DNA of 44,867 nucleotides, taken from NCBI GenBank assembly GCA_900620265.3, contig UYNY03000056.1, positions 1-44,867 of the forward strand. The letters run 5' to 3'. Origin of the DNA: Nitrosopumilaceae archaeon. GTDB lineage: Archaea; Thermoproteota; Nitrososphaeria; Nitrososphaerales; Nitrosopumilaceae. The translations under genes were made by a program, and so were the position numbers. Below the pieces are notes generated by a model. It was not told where the DNA came from. It saw nothing but the letters and a program-made list of their open reading frames with translations, and did not search any database. This document shows positions 7,503 to 15,824 of the stretch, in pieces (the first letter of the stretch is position 1; each line of letters starts with the position of its first letter).

Positions 7503-10500
7503 CTAGGGGTCTGGGCAGCCGTCGGCGTCCGTGTCGCCGTCATGGTCCTCCGGCTCGGACGGGCAGAGGTCGACGCCGTCAAGCACGCCGTCAAGGTCCG
7601 TATCGTGGGCAAAGCGCTGCTGCTCTGGGTTGATGTCCGGGCAGCCGTCGTGGTCGGCGTACTTGTTCCACGTCTCGGGGGCCGTCGGGCACGAGTCCTG
7701 CGAGTCGGGGTACCCGTCCCTGTCAGAGTCGTCAGTCGGCGGCTCCTGCATGCCGGCCCCGCGCTCCTCGGGGCAGCCGTCATGATCAAGGTACCCGTCG
7801 AGGTTCTCCGGCTCGGTGACGCACTCGTCGATCCTGTCCTCGATGCCGTCACCGTCCGTGTCGGGGAACGTGAACCGGCTCTCCTCGACCGGCGCCGCGT
7901 CCGGGCAGCCGTCGGCGTCCTCGAACCTGTTGTACGTCTCGCGGACGTCGGGGCACTCGTCGATCGTATCTGGTATGCCGTCGCGGTCAGAGTCGGCCAT
8001 CGACGGGTCGGCGGCGGGGCAGCCTGCCAGCCTGGCATCAGAGGCGCCAGGCACGGACGGGCAGAGGTCCAGTATGTCCGGCACGCCGTCGCCGTCAGAG
8101 TCTGCGCGCGGCCTGTTCTCCGGCACAAAGTCGGGGCAGCCGTCGGCGTCCTCGAACCTGTTGTACGTCTCGCCGATCGCCGGGCACGCGTCGTCGGCGT
8201 CAAGTATGCCGTCGCCGTCAGAGTCGCCCGGCGGCGGTAGCGCGACGCTGTCGGGGCAGCCGTCGGCGTCGCGGAAGCCGTTGTACCTCTCGGCGACGTC
8301 CGGGCACGAGTCGATGCTGTCGGGGATGCCGTCATAGTCGGCGTCGGGCGCCTCTGCGATGCTCCGGGCGCCGCGCACGTCCGGACACCCGTCATGATCA
8401 AGGTACCCGTCGAGGTTCTCCGGCTCCGTCACGCACTGGTCGACCCTGTCCTCGATGCCGTCCCCGTCGGTATCCGGAAAGACGAACAGGCCGTCCCGCT
8501 CGGGCGCCGTGTCGGGGCAGCCGTCAGAGTCGTCCACCAGGTTGTAGGTCTCGCGGGCGTCGGGGCACTCATCAAGGGTGTCAGGTATGCCGTCGCGGTC
8601 AGAGTCGGGGTCAGGCGGCCCCTTTACGGGGCAGCCGGCCGGCATCCCGCCCGGCACGCCGGGGACCGCGGGGCACGCGTCAAGCCGGTCCGGCGTCCCG
8701 TCAGAGTCAGAGTCGGGGTCGAGGCCGCCCGTGGCCGCCAGGTCCGGGCAGCCGTCAGAGTCGTCGATCCTGTTGTATGTCTCGCGCACGAACGGGCACG
8801 CGTCGGCAGAGTCCGGGATGCCGTCATAGTCAGAGTCAAGATCCACCGGCAGGTCGCGCCGGTCCGGGCAGCCGTCCTCGTCCTGGTACCTGTTATAGTT
8901 CTCGCGCTCGGCAGGGCACTCGTCCTGCGCGTCCGGGATGCCGTCATAGTCGGCATCAGGCGGCCCCTCGACGCTGGGCGCGCCGCGGACGTCCGGGCAG
9001 CCGTCATGATCAAGGTACCCGTCGAGGTTCTCCGGCTCGGTGACGCACTGGTCCGTCCTGTCCTCGATGCCGTCCCCGTCGGTGTCGGCAAACGCAAAGG
9101 CCGCCTGGACGACCGGCGCCGCGTCGGGGCACCCGTCGGCATCCTCAAAGAGGTTGTACGTCTCTTGCATGTCGGGGCACGCGTCGAGCGTGTCGGGTAT
9201 CCCGTCAGAGTCAGAGTCCGGATCGTGCGGCCCCTTTACGGGGCATCCTGCCGGCGTACCGCCGGCCGGTCCGGGGACGGCCGGGCACGCGTCGAGCCGG
9301 TCGGGAGTCCCGTCAGAGTCAGAGTCGGCGTCGATCCTGTTCTCGGCTATGATGTCAGGGCAGCCGTCCGCGTCGTTGAGCCTGTTGTATGTCTCGGGCA
9401 CGAACGGGCAGAGGTCGTCCCGGTTCGGGATCTTGTCGCCGTCAGAGTCGACGGTGGCCGGCAGGTCGCGCCGGTCCGGGCAGCCGTCCTCGTCCTGGTG
9501 CCTGTTATAGTTCTCGCGCTCGGTAGGACACCGGTCGTCGGCGTCCGGGATGCCGTCATAGTCGGCATCGGGCGGCCCCTCGACGCTGGGCGCGCCGCGG
9601 ACGTCCGGGCAGCCGTCCCAGTCAAGATAGCCGTCCATGTTCTCCGGCTCGGTGACGCACTGGTCCGTCCTGTCCTCGATGCCGTCCCCGTCAGTATCTA
9701 TAAAGACGAACATGCCCGCGCGCGCCGGCGCCGTGTCGGGGCACCCGTCAGAGTCGTCGATCCTGTTGTAGGTCTCGGGGACGTCGGGGCACGCGTCAAG
9801 GTCGTCTGTTATCCCGTCAGAGTCGGCGTCCCCCGGGGACGGGCCCTTTACGGGGCAGCCGGCCGGCGGCGGGCCGGGGACTGACGGGCACGCGTCTATC
9901 CGGTCCGGCGTCCCGTCAGAGTCAGAGTCGGCCGCCACCCTGTTGTCGGCCACCACGTCGGGGCAGCCGTCGGCGTCGTTGAACCTGTTGTACGTCTCGG
10001 GCTGCAGCGGGCAGGCGTCGTCGGCGTCGGGGATGCCGTCAAGGTCGCGGTCCCCCACGGGCCCGCGCGGCAGGCTGTCCGGGCAGCCGTCCTCGTCCTT
10101 GAAGTTGTTGTACCGCTCCGCCACGTCGGGGCACATGTCCTCGGCGTCGGGGATGCCGTCAGAGTCCGCATCGTTGTTGACGAGCACCGACTCTGCGCCG
10201 CGGACATCGGGGCAGCCGTCCCAGTCAAGGTACCCGTCAACGTTCTCCGGCTCTGCGACGCACTGGTCGACCCTGTCCTCGATGCCGTCCCCGTCGGTAT
10301 CGACGAAGACGAACCGGTCCCCGCGGACCGGCGTCGCGTCGGGGCAGCCGTCAGAGTCGTCGATCCTGTTGTATGTCTCTGGCTCGGCCGGGCACGCGTC
10401 GAGCCTGTCGGGCACGCCGTCGCTGTCAGAGTCGGGGTCGTGCGGGTCCTTTACGGGGCAGCCAGCCGGCGTCCCGCCTGGCACGCCGGGGACGGCCGGG

Positions 10501-11501
10501 CACGCGTCGATCCTGTCCGGCGTCCCGTCAGAGTCAGAGTCGGGGTCGAGCTTGTTGTCCACCACGATGTCGGGGCAGCCGTCAGAGTCCTCGAGGTTGT
10601 TGTACGTCTCGGGCGCGAACGGGCAGGCGTCCTCGCTGTTGGTGATGCCGTCAGAGTCCGAGTCGTACGTGACAGGCAGGTCGCGCCTGTCGGGGCAGCC
10701 GTCGGCGTCCTGGTACCTGTTATAGTTCTCGCGCATGTCGGGGCACTCGTCCTCGGCGTCGGGGATGCCGTCATAGTCGGTGTCGGGGATTACCACGGAG
10801 GCGGCGCCCGGCTCCTCCGGGCAGCCGTCGCGGTCAAGGTGCCCGTCGATGTCCTCGGGCTCCGCCGGGCACGCGTCGCGCCTGTCCTCGATGCCGTCGC
10901 CGTCGGTGTCGGGGAACACAAAGCCGGTCTCCTCGAGCGGGGCAATATCGGGGCAGCCGTCCGCATCCTCGAACCCGTTGTAGGTCTCCGGCTGCCGCGG
11001 GCACTCGTCGATCCCGTCGTGGATCCCGTCAGAGTCGGCATCGCGCACAGGACCCGGCTCCCGCGGGCAGCCCACCGGATCCCCCTCCGGATCCCCCGGG
11101 ACGGCGGGGCACGCGTCGATCCTGTCCGGGGCGCCGTCAGAGTCAGAGTCGGGGCCGGGCGCGCCCTCGCCGGGGATGGTATCGGGGCAGCCGTCATCGT
11201 CGTCGACGCGGTTGTACGTCTCCCTTACGGTGGGGCACTCGTCAAGGTCGTCGACGATCCCGTCAAGGTCAGCATCATACCATGTCACGGATCTTGAGGG
11301 GCAGCCGTCAGTCTCCTGCCCCTCCTCAAAGTCCTCCCGCAGGTTGGGGCACTCGTCGACGGCGTCGGGAACGCCGTCCCCGTCGGTGTCGTCTATGGCG
11401 TGGGCCTCATATGCCGGGTATATCGCGACCGCCAGGAGCGCGAGCCCCAGGCAGAGCGCGGCCCGGCAGTCAGGCGTCAGGGCACCCGTCCGCATCCTCA
11501 T
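7503..11501 (-). CDS. Secreted thrombospondin type-3 repeat protein, TSP3-B (1332 aa)
   Basis: The largest of the three paralogues, with about 32 TSP3 units and the same N-cap (WYDADLDG, TIPGEGAPGPDS) and C-cap (PETWNKY, HDTDLDGVLDG, EPEDHDGDTDADGCPDP) as TSP3-A. The middle contains about five copies of a roughly 195-200-residue super-repeat of five units. A typical order is DADYDGIPD...RENYN, PFVPETYN, DSDSDGTPDR...AGCPVKGP (a short divergent unit), DGIPDTLDACP...ETYN, and DTDGDGIEDRTDQCVTEPEN...GCPDVRG. The signal peptide is CLGLALLAVAIYPAYEAHA. The start ATG at 11501 (or 11495) lies 32 bases inside the end of the upstream TSP3-C gene, implying translational coupling; no promoter is visible between them. 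Calcium binding follows from the family; the cellular role is inferred. Confidence 0.9.
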   Translation of the reverse strand: MRMRTGALTPDCRAALCLGLALLAVAIYPAYEAHAIDDTDGDGVPDAVDECPNLREDFEEGQETDGCPSRSVTWYDADLDGIVDDLDECPTVRETYNRVDDDDGCPDTIPGEGAPGPDSDSDGAPDRIDACPAVPGDPEGDPVGCPREPGPVRDADSDGIHDGIDECPRQPETYNGFEDADGCPDIAPLEETGFVFPDTDGDGIEDRRDACPAEPEDIDGHLDRDGCPEEPGAASVVIPDTDYDGIPDAEDECPDMRENYNRYQDADGCPDRRDLPVTYDSDSDGITNSEDACPFAPETYNNLEDSDGCPDIVVDNKLDPDSDSDGTPDRIDACPAVPGVPGGTPAGCPVKDPHDPDSDSDGVPDRLDACPAEPETYNRIDDSDGCPDATPVRGDRFVFVDTDGDGIEDRVDQCVAEPENVDGYLDWDGCPDVRGAESVLVNNDADSDGIPDAEDMCPDVAERYNNFKDEDGCPDSLPRGPVGDRDLDGIPDADDACPLQPETYNRFNDADGCPDVVADNRVAADSDSDGTPDRIDACPSVPGPPPAGCPVKGPSPGDADSDGITDDLDACPDVPETYNRIDDSDGCPDTAPARAGMFVFIDTDGDGIEDRTDQCVTEPENMDGYLDWDGCPDVRGAPSVEGPPDADYDGIPDADDRCPTERENYNRHQDEDGCPDRRDLPATVDSDGDKIPNRDDLCPFVPETYNRLNDADGCPDIIAENRIDADSDSDGTPDRLDACPAVPGPAGGTPAGCPVKGPHDPDSDSDGIPDTLDACPDMQETYNLFEDADGCPDAAPVVQAAFAFADTDGDGIEDRTDQCVTEPENLDGYLDHDGCPDVRGAPSVEGPPDADYDGIPDAQDECPAERENYNRYQDEDGCPDRRDLPVDLDSDYDGIPDSADACPFVRETYNRIDDSDGCPDLAATGGLDPDSDSDGTPDRLDACPAVPGVPGGMPAGCPVKGPPDPDSDRDGIPDTLDECPDARETYNLVDDSDGCPDTAPERDGLFVFPDTDGDGIEDRVDQCVTEPENLDGYLDHDGCPDVRGARSIAEAPDADYDGIPDSIDSCPDVAERYNGFRDADGCPDSVALPPPGDSDGDGILDADDACPAIGETYNRFEDADGCPDFVPENRPRADSDGDGVPDILDLCPSVPGASDARLAGCPAADPSMADSDRDGIPDTIDECPDVRETYNRFEDADGCPDAAPVEESRFTFPDTDGDGIEDRIDECVTEPENLDGYLDHDGCPEERGAGMQEPPTDDSDRDGYPDSQDSCPTAPETWNKYADHDGCPDINPEQQRFAHDTDLDGVLDGVDLCPSEPEDHDGDTDADGCPDP

Positions 11502-13893
11502 CCCCGTCGTAGTCCTCCGGATCCGCGGGACAGGCGTCGAACTGGTTCAGGACGCCGTCAAGATCTGAATCGTGCATGTACCTTGACTGCTCCGGTATCA
11601 CGTCGGGACAGCCGTCCCTGTCAAGGTACTTGTTCCACGTCTCGGGTGAGGCCGGGCACATGTCCGCCGCGTCCGGGATCCCGTCAGAGTCGGTGTCGAG
11701 CACCGTCACGCCCTCCGGCAGCGAGTCGGGGCAGCCGTCAAGATCCACGTACCTGTTCCAGACCTCGGCCTGGTCGGGGCAGACGTCCATCGAGTCGGGA
11801 ACGCCGTCGCCGTCAGAGTCCGGCGCGTCCTCCACGCCGTCGGGGCACCCGTCGTCGTCCTCGATCCCGTTGTAGATCTCGGCCTGCGCCCGGCACCTGT
11901 CAAGCCGGTCGGGTATCCCGTCGTTGTCAGTATCGATGAGCGGCGAGTCCTGGCGCACCGTATCCGGGCAGCCGTCGGCGTCCTGGAACCCGTTGTAGGA
12001 CTCGCGGACCGTCCTGCACTCGTCAATGTCATCGGGCACGCCGTCCCCGTCGATGTCGTTGTTGCCCACATAGTCGTCGGGGCAGCCGTCCGTGTCGGCG
12101 ATCCCGTTATAGTTCTCCGGCTGGCCGGGGCACCTGTCCCGGTAGTCGTGTATCCCGTCCCCGTCGGAGTCAGGCACGTTCCGCCCGTCGGCCACCACGT
12201 CCGGGCAGCCGTCAGAGTCGGCCAGCCCGTTGTAGGTCTCCGGCGAGTCCCTGCACCGGTCGTCCGCGTCCAGTATGCCGTCAAAGTCGGCGTCCCCGGG
12301 CCTCTCGTACGCCGGATAGTCGGGGCAGCCGTCCTCGTCCTCGTAGTTGTTAAAGCGCTCGCGCGCGTCGGGGCAGGCATCAATCGAGTCGGGTATCCCG
12401 TCAAAGTCGGTGTCGGCCGGCGGCAGCTCGTCGGGGCAGCCGTCGGCGTCCATGTGGCGGTTCCAGATCTCGGCAGAGTCGGGGCACATGTCAAGCGAGT
12501 CCCGGATCCCGTCGCCGTCAGCATCAGGCACGTCCGCGTCGGGGCAGCCGTCCGCGTCCTCGAACCCGTTGAACGTCTCGGGCTGGGTGGCGCACCTGTC
12601 GGCAAGGTCCGGTATGCCGTCGCCGTCGGCATCGGCCGCGGCCCCGCTCGGGGCCGTGTCCGGGCAGCCGTCCGCGTCCTGGAACCCGTTGTAGGTCTCG
12701 CGGACCGTCTTGCACTCGTCGACGGGGTCATAGACGCCGTCGCCGTCGGTGTCAGACGTCCTGCCAGAGTCGGGGCAGCCGTCGCGGTCGTCGATCCCGT
12801 TGATCGTCTCGGGCTGTCCCGGGCAGAGGTCCACATAGTCGCTGATGCCGTCCCCGTCGCCGTCGGGGACCGGCTTTGAGTCGCCGACAAAGTCGGGGCA
12901 GCCGTCCGTATCCTGGTACCTGTTGTACGTCTCTGGCGCGTCGCGGCACTCGTCCACGGAGTCGGGCACGCCGTCAAGGTCAGAGTCGGACTCTGTCAGG
13001 TAGGGGGGTATGTCCGGGCATCCGTCGTCGTCCTGGTAGCCGTTGTACCTCTCCATCTCGAGCGGGCAGAGGTCGGCCGCGCCGAGTATCCGGTCGCCGT
13101 CAGCATCATCGCGGGCCGACGCCGGGGGCGGCGCCACGTCGGGGCACCCGTCATAGTCTGAGAACCTGTTGTACGTCTCCTCCTGGTTTGGGCATATGTC
13201 AAACCTGTCGGCGATGCCGTCGCCGTCCGCGTCCTCAAAGTCCTCCGTCGGCGCCGTGTCGGGGCAGCCGTCAGTATCACGGAACCCGTTCACAGTCTCC
13301 GGCTGCGAGGGGCAGACGTCCTCGGCGTCTGGTATGCCGTCGCCGTCGGCGTCGGCGTCGCGCGGAGCTGGCGCCGTGTCGGGGCAGCCGTCCTCGTCCT
13401 GGTACCTGTTATAGTTCTCCATGCCGAGCGGGCACGCGTCGTCGGCGTCGGGTATGCCGTCGCGGTCCCTGTCAAGGGGGCTGATGTCGTCGGGGCAGCC
13501 GTCGCGGTCCATTACCCCGTTGAACACCTCCCTCTGGCTGGGGCACAGGTCCACAAGGTCCACAAAGCCGTCGCCGTCAGAGTCCGGCGTCCCGCCAGGC
13601 CCCGAGCCGGGCAGCGTGTCGGGGCAGCCGTCATCATCTGCCACGTTGTTGTACGTCTCCTTTAGGCCGGGGCAGAGGTCGTCCGTATCCTGGACGCCGT
13701 CAAAGTCCTCGTCGTACCACGGGACGAACTTTGAGGGGCAGCCGTCGGCCTCCCCAAGGCCGTCCTCGGGCAGGTTGGGGCACGCGTCGGCCTCGTCCTC
13801 GATCCCGTCGCGGTCCACGTCGGCCGCCAGCGCGGCGGGGACGGCTCCAAGCATTGCCAAGGCAAGCAGCGGAATGGCGAGGCCCCTGTCCAA
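11470..13893 (-). CDS. Secreted thrombospondin type-3 repeat protein, TSP3-C (807 aa)
   Basis: The first gene of the TSP3-C/TSP3-B pair. A signal peptide (AIPLLALAMLGAVPAALA) precedes about 20 TSP3 units. The N-cap (WYDEDFDGVQD...TLPGSGPG) and C-cap (PETWNKY, HDSDLDGVLNQ, DPEDYDGDEDADGCPDA) match the other two paralogues. The body differs: its super-repeat is about six units long and includes Cys-Arg or Cys-Lys units such as DECRDAPETYN, DECKTVRETYN and DRCRAQAEIYN, and EVWNRY/EIWNRH units. It lacks the VTEPEN unit that marks A and B. A TATA-like box lies about 29 bases before the ATG. No membrane anchor is visible. Confidence 0.9.
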   Translation of the reverse strand: MDRGLAIPLLALAMLGAVPAALAADVDRDGIEDEADACPNLPEDGLGEADGCPSKFVPWYDEDFDGVQDTDDLCPGLKETYNNVADDDGCPDTLPGSGPGGTPDSDGDGFVDLVDLCPSQREVFNGVMDRDGCPDDISPLDRDRDGIPDADDACPLGMENYNRYQDEDGCPDTAPAPRDADADGDGIPDAEDVCPSQPETVNGFRDTDGCPDTAPTEDFEDADGDGIADRFDICPNQEETYNRFSDYDGCPDVAPPPASARDDADGDRILGAADLCPLEMERYNGYQDDDGCPDIPPYLTESDSDLDGVPDSVDECRDAPETYNRYQDTDGCPDFVGDSKPVPDGDGDGISDYVDLCPGQPETINGIDDRDGCPDSGRTSDTDGDGVYDPVDECKTVRETYNGFQDADGCPDTAPSGAAADADGDGIPDLADRCATQPETFNGFEDADGCPDADVPDADGDGIRDSLDMCPDSAEIWNRHMDADGCPDELPPADTDFDGIPDSIDACPDARERFNNYEDEDGCPDYPAYERPGDADFDGILDADDRCRDSPETYNGLADSDGCPDVVADGRNVPDSDGDGIHDYRDRCPGQPENYNGIADTDGCPDDYVGNNDIDGDGVPDDIDECRTVRESYNGFQDADGCPDTVRQDSPLIDTDNDGIPDRLDRCRAQAEIYNGIEDDDGCPDGVEDAPDSDGDGVPDSMDVCPDQAEVWNRYVDLDGCPDSLPEGVTVLDTDSDGIPDAADMCPASPETWNKYLDRDGCPDVIPEQSRYMHDSDLDGVLNQFDACPADPEDYDGDEDADGCPDA

Positions 13894-13916
13894 TCTAGGG
13901 CGGCCCCGGGGATCCG

Positions 13917-13927
13917 GTTATTAAATC
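13917..13927 (-). promoter_or_regulatory. TATA-like box of the TSP3-C/TSP3-B pair
   Basis: GTTATTAAATC on the plus strand, centred about 29 bases before the TSP3-C ATG and just past the stop of the ITPase gene. Confidence 0.6.
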
Positions 13928-13930
13928 TCG

Positions 13931-14479
13931 CTATAAATTGCGCAGGTACCACCTTGCAAACCGGCCCAGCGCGAGCACCCTGTGGGACGATCGGGCCTTG
14001 GCGCCCGCGTCCGAGTAGGGGCCGGCCCCGTCGGCCCTGAATATGGGGTCGAACCCCCAGCCGCCGCCCGCCTCCCGGCGCGATATGGACCCCCTCACCA
14101 CCCCGGTGAACGTCCTTGGGGTCCTGCCGTCACAGTACGCGGCGACAGAGACGAACCGGGCCGACCGGTCCCGGCCCACCAGCCGGAGTATCCCGGCGTT
14201 GCCGATGGTCGAGGCGATATACGACGAGTAGGGGCCGGGGAACCCGCCGAGCGATTCGACGAAGAGCCCCGCGTCCTCGGCGACGACCGGCCTCCTGCAG
14301 ATCGAGAACGCGAGGCGCGCCTTTGCCGCCGCTATCACCTGCAGGGACGTCGACTGGGGCTCGGCCAGCGTCCTGCGCAGGCGCCTTGCGCGTATCCCAA
14401 AGCCGGCAAGGATCCCGCGCGCCTCGGCGTACTTGTTGGCGTTGGTGGTGGCAAAGACCACCTCAGACGACCTGCGCAT
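13931..14479 (-). CDS. Non-canonical purine NTP pyrophosphatase (HAM1/RdgB family)
   Basis: House-cleaning enzyme that hydrolyses dITP and XTP to the monophosphates. Its 182 aa cover the family's length and motifs: VVFATTNANKYAEAR at the start (substrate Asn and Lys), VVAEDAGLFVESLGGFPGPY with the conserved acidic pair in the middle, GGGWGFDPIF, and SHRVLALGRFARW near the end. The start overlaps the end of the Bud32 gene by 17 bases, so the two form an operon with Bud32 first. Association of a HAM1 enzyme with Bud32/Kae1 genes is, from general knowledge, recurrent in archaea. Identification is secure. Confidence 0.93.
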   Translation of the reverse strand: MRRSSEVVFATTNANKYAEARGILAGFGIRARRLRRTLAEPQSTSLQVIAAAKARLAFSICRRPVVAEDAGLFVESLGGFPGPYSSYIASTIGNAGILRLVGRDRSARFVSVAAYCDGRTPRTFTGVVRGSISRREAGGGWGFDPIFRADGAGPYSDAGAKARSSHRVLALGRFARWYLRNL

Positions 14480-15083
14480 ACCTCCCCCTGGCCTCTATCT
14501 GCCTCACTATCCCCTCGACGAGCCGGCGCTCGCGCGCGCCGACTGCGCGCGCATAGCCGGCCGAGAACCCGGCCCACGCCCTGTCCGCCACGCCGGCGTG
14601 CGCGCTGCCGAGCGCCTCCCGGATCAGGCGCAGGTCCACGGCGCGGTCCTCGCGCCGCTCGGCCGGGCGCGAGAGCCCAAAGTCTACGAGCGCCAGCCCG
14701 TCGCCGGACATGAGAAAGTTCGACGTCGCCGGATCCCCGTGGACGATGCCGCCGCGGTGCAGCATGCCGACGAGCCGTCCCATGGACGGCGCGGCCGCCG
14801 TTATCCGGCGCCCGCCCAGCCCGTGGACCGGCCTGCCGGGCAGGCGCTGCATCGTGATGGACGACCGGTCCGGGTCCACGTGGTAGATGAGCGGGGCCGG
14901 CACGCCGAGCGACTTTGCGCGCGCCATCATGCGCGCCTCCATCGAGGTGCGCCTGCGCCGGAGCCGCGCGTCAAGGCCCGGGTCCCTGTACCTCTTGGGG
15001 CGCCGCGCCTTTAGGACGGCCGGCAGCCCCATCCAGCGCGTCCCGTATATGTCGGCCTCGGCGCCGCGCCTGAGCAGCCTCAT
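14463..15083 (-). CDS. bud32: KEOPS complex kinase/ATPase Bud32
   Basis: Small RIO-like kinase of the KEOPS complex, which acts with Kae1 in making N6-threonylcarbamoyladenosine (t6A) in tRNA. The 206 aa contain RGAEADIYGT (nucleotide loop), VLKARRPKRYRDPGLDARLR (typical Bud32 Lys and basic stretch), HRGGIVHGDPATSNFL (catalytic loop with HGD...N) and LVDFGLS (DFG metal site). I start it at ATG 15081-15083, where the family N-terminus (MRLLRRGAEADIYG) begins and a TATA-like box lies about 27 bases upstream; the frame stays open to 15155. Kae1 is a separate gene 3 kb away rather than fused. Confidence 0.93.
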   Translation of the reverse strand: MRLLRRGAEADIYGTRWMGLPAVLKARRPKRYRDPGLDARLRRRRTSMEARMMARAKSLGVPAPLIYHVDPDRSSITMQRLPGRPVHGLGGRRITAAAPSMGRLVGMLHRGGIVHGDPATSNFLMSGDGLALVDFGLSRPAERREDRAVDLRLIREALGSAHAGVADRAWAGFSAGYARAVGARERRLVEGIVRQIEARGRYAQVV

Positions 15084-15105
15084 CGGCGCCGCTGGCGCGC
15101 CACCT

Positions 15106-15115
15106 GCAATAAAAG
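15106..15115 (-). promoter_or_regulatory. TATA-like box of the Bud32/ITPase operon
   Basis: GCAATAAAAG on the plus strand, centred about 27 bases before the chosen Bud32 start. It rules against the longer start at 15155. Confidence 0.55.
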
Positions 15116-15255
15116 CCGAGGGGCTGCGCCGTCGGCCGGCGCCCGGCCGGGGCACCGGGAGCTACAGGCCGTCGCGCGGCGCGCCCGGCGGAACGTGGCC
15201 TCCCGGGGGGACGGGACGCGGGCGCCCGGACCGCCGCCGCGGGCCCGGCACCGGG

Positions 15256-15642
15256 TCACGAGTACAGGGTCTCGGCGGCCAGGCTGGCTGCCAGGTAGAG
15301 CACAAAGCCCGAGGCGGACGCCGCCACCGCGACAAACGCCAGATCCGCCGCGGTCGGCGCGCCCGGGTCCCCCGACAGGAGGGCCCGCATCCGGGAGGCC
15401 AGCCCGGAGAGGCGCCCGCGGCGCGCAAGCAGGAAGACCGTCCATGACACGGCCAGGATCGTCATGCTGACGAGGACGGTGGCCAGGACCTGCCTTACGA
15501 GGTATTCCGCGGGATCAAGCAGGTGGCCGTCATACGGGTCGAAGATCCATACAAAGTGCAGGCGCGCCCAGGAGGGGGCCAGGAACACGTACAGCAGCCC
15601 CGTGGCCATGAGTGCCGCCCTCGGGGCCCGGCGCGCCGTCAC
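15256..15642 (-). CDS. Small multi-spanning membrane protein
   Basis: 128 aa with three likely membrane helices: about 9-25 (AALMATGLLYVFLAPSW), 48-71 (VRQVLATVLVSMTILAVSWT and on) and 98-122 (ADLAFVAVAASASGFVLYLA and on). A loop with WIFDPYDGHLLDPAEY sits between the first two helices. The GTG start at 15640-15642 overlaps the TGA of the short upstream membrane ORF (GTGA), so the two are probably translated together. No family is recognised. It lies downstream of the AT-richer secreted protein on the same strand with no separate TATA box, so all three may share a transcript. Function unknown. Confidence 0.7.
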   Translation of the reverse strand: MTARRAPRAALMATGLLYVFLAPSWARLHFVWIFDPYDGHLLDPAEYLVRQVLATVLVSMTILAVSWTVFLLARRGRLSGLASRMRALLSGDPGAPTAADLAFVAVAASASGFVLYLAASLAAETLYS

Positions 15643-15767
15643 GGTCCCCCCTGCGCCGGGACGCCGGGGTACCAGATTGCCGCAAGCCGGATGATATCGA
15701 TGAAAAAGACCCCGGTCACCACGACGGCCCCGATGCCCAGGGCCGCGAGCACGTCACCGGGCCTCAC
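15639..15767 (-). CDS. Short single-helix membrane protein (42 aa)
   Basis: GTG 15765-15767 to TGA 15639-15641. The product has one strongly hydrophobic segment (ALGIGAVVVTGVFFIDIIRL) followed by AAIWYPGVPAQGGP. It ends in a GTGA overlap with the next membrane-protein gene, the arrangement expected of two subunits translated in sequence. The frame stays open further upstream, so the start is not certain. It is too short for a family assignment; a helper subunit of the 128-aa protein is a reasonable guess. Confidence 0.5.
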   Translation of the reverse strand: MRPGDVLAALGIGAVVVTGVFFIDIIRLAAIWYPGVPAQGGP

Positions 15768-15824
15768 GGGCCGCGCACCGCCTCCGCGCGGGGCGCGGCG
15801 GCGCCGCGGGGCACGGGCCCGGTG

